From Acestrorhynchus altus (lineage: Eukaryota; Chordata; Actinopteri; Characiformes; Acestrorhynchidae), in the NCBI GenBank assembly GCA_034509495.1, contig CM067507.1, positions 17,306,950 to 17,370,949 of the forward strand: DNA of 64,000 nt, read 5' to 3'. The notes beneath the pieces are model-generated. The model was given only the letters and a program-made list of their open reading frames with translations. It was not told where the DNA came from and did no database searches. A program made the position numbers and the translations under genes. Numbering within the stretch: the stretch's first letter is position 1; each line of letters opens with the position of its first letter. Of this stretch, positions 61,201 through 64,000 are shown in pieces.

Positions 61201-62880
61201 ATAATGAGAATGCGCTGTCAGTGGCCAGGCTATGCAGATCACTACTGCCCTGCTACATGTAACTTTACCTTATATATTCTCACATTCCTTCACTCACCAA
61301 CTCATAAGAGATTACAGACTGCCTGTGTTTCCAGAAATGCTTAAAACTCCAGTGAAAGGTCCACAATGAGATTAAACAGGGTTTCCATATCACCTTACTC
61401 CTCTGCACATAGACACATTGTTTAACTGTCTAACAGAGAATGTAAATGCAAATGAGCCCTCCTGTTGACTGAAGAGAGAAATAATGAAGCTACACTGTTA
61501 AAAAAAATTGCTATTGAGGTCAGCTTAGCTGTCCAATAGATTTACACACACTGGAAAGAAAAGCATGGGCTTTAAAGTGTACCTAGATGTACCTAGATCC
61601 ACAATGTGACTCCCATGCACTCTGATAGGAAATACCAGTTATATGTCTTGGTCCAGTAAAATGAATGTCTCTTTCAGTCACCTTGAAAGTAGACTAAAGG
61701 CAATAACCAAGTGCTCCACTGAGCACTCTAGTAGGACAGAGTAGTTATAGACTACCTTTTGAGGTTTTAAACTTATTTTTTTCCCCACACAAAAAAAATA
61801 GTAGCTTCTGAAATAACCAATTATGAACACTGTATCAAGATTACCTGCTTAATATACACTCCAGTTCTGGCAAACAAATCCACAATCTCAGGATGCTGCC
61901 TAGTCTCTTGGTTTCCATGCCCAAGACTAAAGTTGGTGTTATTGCCCCATGTATACACTTCAGTTGGATCTAACAGAAGAAAACAAACTATTTCAATTAT
62001 ACCATAAAAATATGCTTTAAAAGCAACATTCCATTCCATTACTAATTATATGAATGCATAAGAATGAATAAGATTTTTGTATTTTTCATTAGATGCCTCA
62101 GGTTAATAATCACATTTATGGATCAGCATGGAACTAATTACCAGAGCTCCGGAAAACAACATGTGCTGGGCGATCCTTCATAGTTAAGTCAAGAACAGAC
62201 AGGCCTTCCTTATCCAGAGTAGATAGTACACCACCACGCTGTAAAACAAAGACACAACATGAACTATATAAATTCTAATTAATCTTCCAAACAATGAATA
62301 ATTAATGTAACTGAACAATAAGAAATGCATAGAAGCATTTAAAAAGACACTGTTAGAGAAACCAGAAGGATCATTTAAAATATACATCACCAAGCAAATT
62401 GCTGGTTGACTTAAGGAAAATTTAACTGAACAAAATTACATTAGAAAAAAATATATTAACCAAATAAGTATTTAAAAAAAGTTTTAAAATAAAGGTGAAA
62501 CCAAAGTGCTCAAAACAAGAAGCAAATCATAAATCAAGTTATCAAACTAAACACACCTTTACAAGGGCCATGAGACAGTGGATCTGGCCATAGAAGGCAC
62601 TCCGGTGCAATGCAGTCCAGCCCGATTCCTTGTCCTTGGCCAATAGGTCAGCTTTCTTGCTGTCCAGAAGCCATTCTAACAGGTCCCGTTTGCCCAGTGA
62701 GGCGACAATGTGAAGAGCTGTGCGGCCAAACTCATCCCGCAGAGTGACAGCATTGTGGCAGTAGGCTGACAGGAAGGCCTTCAGTTGGCCTTCTGAGCCA
62801 CTGGTTAAAGCAGCCACAATCTCCTCCGCATGGCGTGGAGAACGGCATTTTGATGTACATTCCGGGGTCAACACACTCAT
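49098..62880 (-). CDS. ibtk: IBTK, ankyrin/RCC1/double-BTB adaptor protein, 27 coding exons
   Basis: Human IBTK binds and inhibits Bruton tyrosine kinase and also acts as a substrate receptor of CUL3 ubiquitin ligases (established knowledge). Exons, 5' to 3': 62557-62880, 62142-62238, 61845-61969, 59806-59916, 59543-59713, 59336-59453, 58772-58952, 58309-58432, 57880-58057, 57636-57789, 56761-57381, 56542-56628, 56362-56444, 55941-55978, 55715-55811, 55523-55624, 55310-55427, 55087-55147, 54871-54998, 54643-54779, 53819-53958, 53623-53738, 53352-53447, 52815-52967, 52539-52733, 49478-49610, 49098-49229. All junctions are GT-AG with consistent phase; the total is 1339 residues plus stop (human 1353). 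Order: ankyrin repeats about 50-115, RCC1 repeats about 145-310 with propeller-like sequence to about 475, BTB1 about 555-655, BTB2 about 764-870, then a basic, Ser-rich tail. The start ATG (62880) has A at -3, no in-frame upstream ATG, and matches the human start region. No frame breaks were seen. Confidence 0.95.
50517..50581. repeat. (GT)n(GA)n microsatellite in ibtk intron
   Basis: GT array ending in GAGAGAGAGA, in the largest ibtk intron. Confidence 0.95.
51540..52016 (+). mobile_element. L2-clade LINE 3' end, in ibtk intron
   Basis: Encodes KTRAVPRALRASSTARLEAP and LFSVLAPKWWNELPLGV, then TAESLTVFKRRLKTHLF, the conserved end of fish L2 ORF2, followed by a 3' UTR and tail (AGTCGCTCTGGATAAGATGT, then tgtaaatg repeats). 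An opal stop replaces the usual arginine after LGV. It lies in the 2.9-kb ibtk intron in antisense orientation to the gene. Confidence 0.8.
52220..52287. repeat. (TA)/(CA) mixed microsatellite in ibtk intron
   Basis: Alternating CA and TA blocks (acacac ... tatatacatatacata ... cacacaca). Confidence 0.9.
52428..52512. repeat. (TA)n(TG)n microsatellite beside ibtk exon 25
   Basis: TA array passing into a TG array, ending only 27 bp from the exon boundary at 52539, on the donor side of the minus-strand exon. Confidence 0.95.
53030..53170 (+). repeat. interspersed repeat, 'aaatcaaatcaa' family, in ibtk intron
   Basis: Shares ATGAAATCAAAATTGATTTG, CTTTTTACAACTGTTGTCTC, GGAACCAGGCTCAGAATTGG and the Cys-Ser-rich middle with the copy at 25665, but lacks the central block, so it carries an internal deletion. 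Confidence 0.6.
55087..56628 (-). CDS. ibtk: ibtk exons 12-18: BTB domain 2 and following helices
   Basis: Exons 56542-56628, 56362-56444, 55941-55978, 55715-55811, 55523-55624, 55310-55427 and 55087-55147. BTB2 begins CDVTLKSYDGKEFPCHKCVL, includes VILEYIYTDEAP, and is followed by the BACK-like VADQLLIIRLKEMCEVTL and LLEFAVVYNAEQLKLSCLQF. Exon 14 is a 38-nt micro-exon (EYFNSMLGNPWIE with its neighbours). BTB domains are the expected CUL3 contact. Confidence 0.92.
56761..57381 (-). CDS. ibtk: ibtk exon 11: BTB domain 1 and linker
   Basis: This is the largest exon (621 nt, residues about 528-734). It starts LYEVPTVSASSF, followed by DSIHDVTLQAGDRVFPAHSYILSMRSEFF, the start of BTB1, and LHFIYTDSCEML near the domain end. 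A short glutamine run (CAG repeats) sits in the linker, followed by the basic SKSAKSGKKGKG. An acidic GEEGEGGDGD insertion lies within the BTB fold. Confidence 0.93.
57636..58952 (-). CDS. ibtk: ibtk exons 7-10: propeller continuation
   Basis: Exons 58772-58952, 58309-58432, 57880-58057 and 57636-57789. Recognisable blocks are GDIYLLADYQCKKI, KKVLVSGG, QCRWAYGRQVFISDIAL and YERIRLEKLPYIHRAV, each matching human IBTK closely from memory. The intron between the second and third of these exons is only 251 bp and mostly TAA repeats. Confidence 0.92.
58105..58292. repeat. (TAA)n array filling ibtk intron 8
   Basis: About 185 of the 251 intron bases are TAA/TTA triplets. Within it AAGACTGTTA (58195-58205) and TAACAGTCTT (58222-58232) form inverted arms, and a short TTA block lies in opposite phase to the TAA blocks. 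It creates a spurious poly-Leu/Ile frame on minus. Confidence 0.95.
59336..62238 (-). CDS. ibtk: ibtk exons 2-6: linker and RCC1 repeats
   Basis: Exons 62142-62238, 61845-61969, 59806-59916, 59543-59713 and 59336-59453. They encode the DKEGLSVLDL linker and then three RCC1-type blades recognisable by VYTWGNNTNFSLGHG, VYTCGHGQGGRLGHGDEQ and VYSFGLNMYHQLG, with VAAGRFHTVLWTRDAVYTVG after them. RCC1 blades build a beta-propeller used for protein binding. The intron at 59917-61844 is the second largest in the gene. Confidence 0.93.
60055..60180 (-). repeat. tRNA-derived SINE, internal fragment in ibtk intron
   Basis: Matches only the middle block: tggaggaaacccatacagac and gtgggaggaaactggagtac on +. 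Neither tRNA-like head nor tail is present. Confidence 0.55.
62557..62880 (-). CDS. ibtk: ibtk first coding exon: ankyrin repeats
   Basis: Codons 1-108. Contains FGRTALHIVASLGKRDLLEWLL and GWTALHRSAFYGQIHCL, two ankyrin repeats with the diagnostic TALH motif. It ends AAG before the donor GTGTGT. A candidate acceptor (TTTTCTATTATAG on minus, AG at 62959-62960) lies 78 nt upstream of the ATG, so this is probably exon 2 of the transcript, with a non-coding first exon further upstream. Confidence 0.93.
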
Positions 62881-63506
62881 TTTACACACTCTACTCCCAA
62901 AACCCAAAACCCTAATTCCCCGTTCCCCCTAAACGAGGCAGATGAACCTTGCTTCAGCCTATAATAGAAAAGCTTCAAAAAACCAGCAAAGCCAAAACCT
63001 TTTTACAAAACTAAAAAAAAAAAAAACTAAAAAAAAAAAAAAAAACTAGCTGAAAGCTTTAAGCACAAATGAAAAGGAGATGTAAAACAACTCTCTGACC
63101 AAAATTCAGGGTGCTAGAATTGTGCATGTGTTGAGGTTCCACTGCACCCTAGCAACCCCAAGGTGAATATCAACCTCACCTCAGTCCACCATATTAACAA
63201 GACCCACACTACCCAGTGCTGGACGAACCATCAATGGCATCAAGAAAAATATAAATACCTGGCTATTATTCTGTACAAAATTTTATAAATATATCCTAAA
63301 TTATCCAAAAATACTAGTTTAGCTCATTGTGCAAAAGGCAACAACATCGGCAACCACCCAAAAAGTCCATCTAAACAGTCCATCCAGTTTGAGGGGAAAG
63401 ACTTCTTCCCCCCAACACTAAACTTTTTAAGCCTCCATAATTGTAAACGGTACCTGTGCAGAAAAAGATAAACATTAAATTAATATACACGTTCCAAAGA
63501 TGCATG

Positions 63507-63564
<58 letters not shown>

Positions 63565-63597
63565 TATACACACTATACACACACACACACACATATA
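62881..63597. other. ibtk upstream region / probable 5' UTR intron
   Basis: AT-rich, not a CpG island. It holds two A-rich tracts at 63011-63046, a good splice acceptor (AG at 62959-62960 on minus, preceded by a T-rich tract) and a second possible acceptor near 63453. The ibtk first exon and promoter may lie beyond the window edge. Confidence 0.4.
63508..63597. repeat. (TA)n / (CA)n microsatellite
   Basis: Long TA array and short CA array immediately preceding the Tc1-like element; the last TA is the presumed target-site copy. Confidence 0.93.
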
Positions 63598-64000
63598 CAG
63601 TAGGAGAACAAGTATTTAATACACTGCTGATTTTTGGGTTTTTCCACTTACCATGTAGAAGACTTGTGTGTAGAAGACTTTTATCATGGGTACTCTTCAA
63701 CTGTGGTGATGGAATCTAAAACAAAAATCAGAAAATACATTGTATGATTTTTAAATAATTAATTTCACATTTTGTGTGTAAACCAAAGTATTTGATCATC
63801 TATCAACAATGCAAATTTTGGCTCTCACAGACTGGCCCCGCTAGCCTTTAAGCCTCCTGTTCTCCACTCATTTACCTGTATTATGCACCGAACTTCGTTA
63901 CCTGTATAAAAGACACCTGTCCACACACTCTATCCAATCAGTCAGACTCCAGCATCTCCTGTGCCCAAAGACCAGAGAGCTGTCTAAGGACACCAGGGAT
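63598..64000 (+). mobile_element. Tc1-like transposon, 5' end, cut by window edge (family A)
   Basis: Begins CAGTAGGAGAACAAGTATTT directly after a TA dinucleotide at the end of a (TA)n/(CA)n array, as expected of a TA-targeting Tc1/mariner element. The TIR and 5' UTR match a widespread teleost Tc1-like family I recognise, up to the transposase start (AGAGAGCTGTCTAAGGACAC). The start codon position reads GTG and there is one extra A compared with the remembered consensus, so this copy is probably dead. Its 3' half relative is at 7938-8619. Confidence 0.85.

Overview
The window is nuclear DNA of a ray-finned fish: intron-containing genes with vertebrate GT-AG splicing, long CA/GT, GATA and ATT microsatellites, and typical teleost transposons (several Tc1-like families, Rex3, L2-clade and RTE-clade LINEs, tRNA-derived SINEs). 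The SINE and the 'aaatcaaatcaa' repeat resemble families I associate with ostariophysans (characins, catfishes, knifefishes). That placement is an inference from memory of repeat families, not a database result.

Two protein-coding genes are present, both on the minus strand. tent5a (formerly fam46a), a non-canonical poly(A) polymerase, has coding exons 35693-36100 and 33921-34700 and encodes 395 residues. It has a CpG-rich promoter carrying two CCAAT boxes 33 bp apart. ibtk (inhibitor of Bruton tyrosine kinase) occupies 49098-62880. I could reconstruct 27 coding exons with consistent phases and GT/AG junctions, giving 1339 codons plus stop: ankyrin repeats, RCC1 propeller, two BTB domains and a disordered basic C-terminal tail. 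The two genes are neighbours in the same order and orientation on human 6q14, so this is conserved synteny. They have unrelated functions (mRNA tail extension; CUL3 ubiquitin-ligase adaptor and BTK inhibition), and nothing suggests they work together.

Layout: 1-33.9 kb is gene-free 3' flank of tent5a. It is packed with decayed transposons (Tc1-like at about 0.7, 4.4, 6.6, 7.9 and 27.7 kb; L2 RT at 3.3-4.3 kb; Rex3 at 9.1-10.1 kb; LINE linker at 19.8-20.5 kb; RTE at 22.2-24.5 kb), SINE copies and microsatellites, with some stretches of complex unique sequence that could be regulatory. 33.9-36.5 kb is tent5a. 36.6-49 kb is intergenic, mostly unique sequence with a SINE, a compound tetranucleotide array and a copy of an unidentified repeat. 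49.1-62.9 kb is ibtk. 63.0-64.0 kb is its upstream region, with a (TA)n array and the 5' end of a Tc1-like element cut by the window edge.

I found no convincing novel system. The leads most worth following are an unidentified repeat present as two inverted copies 41 kb apart, a second unidentified repeat at 7.7 and 11.4 kb, a strong hairpin at 12.53 kb, the paired CCAAT promoter, an ibtk intron built almost entirely of TAA triplets, and candidate conserved non-coding blocks.
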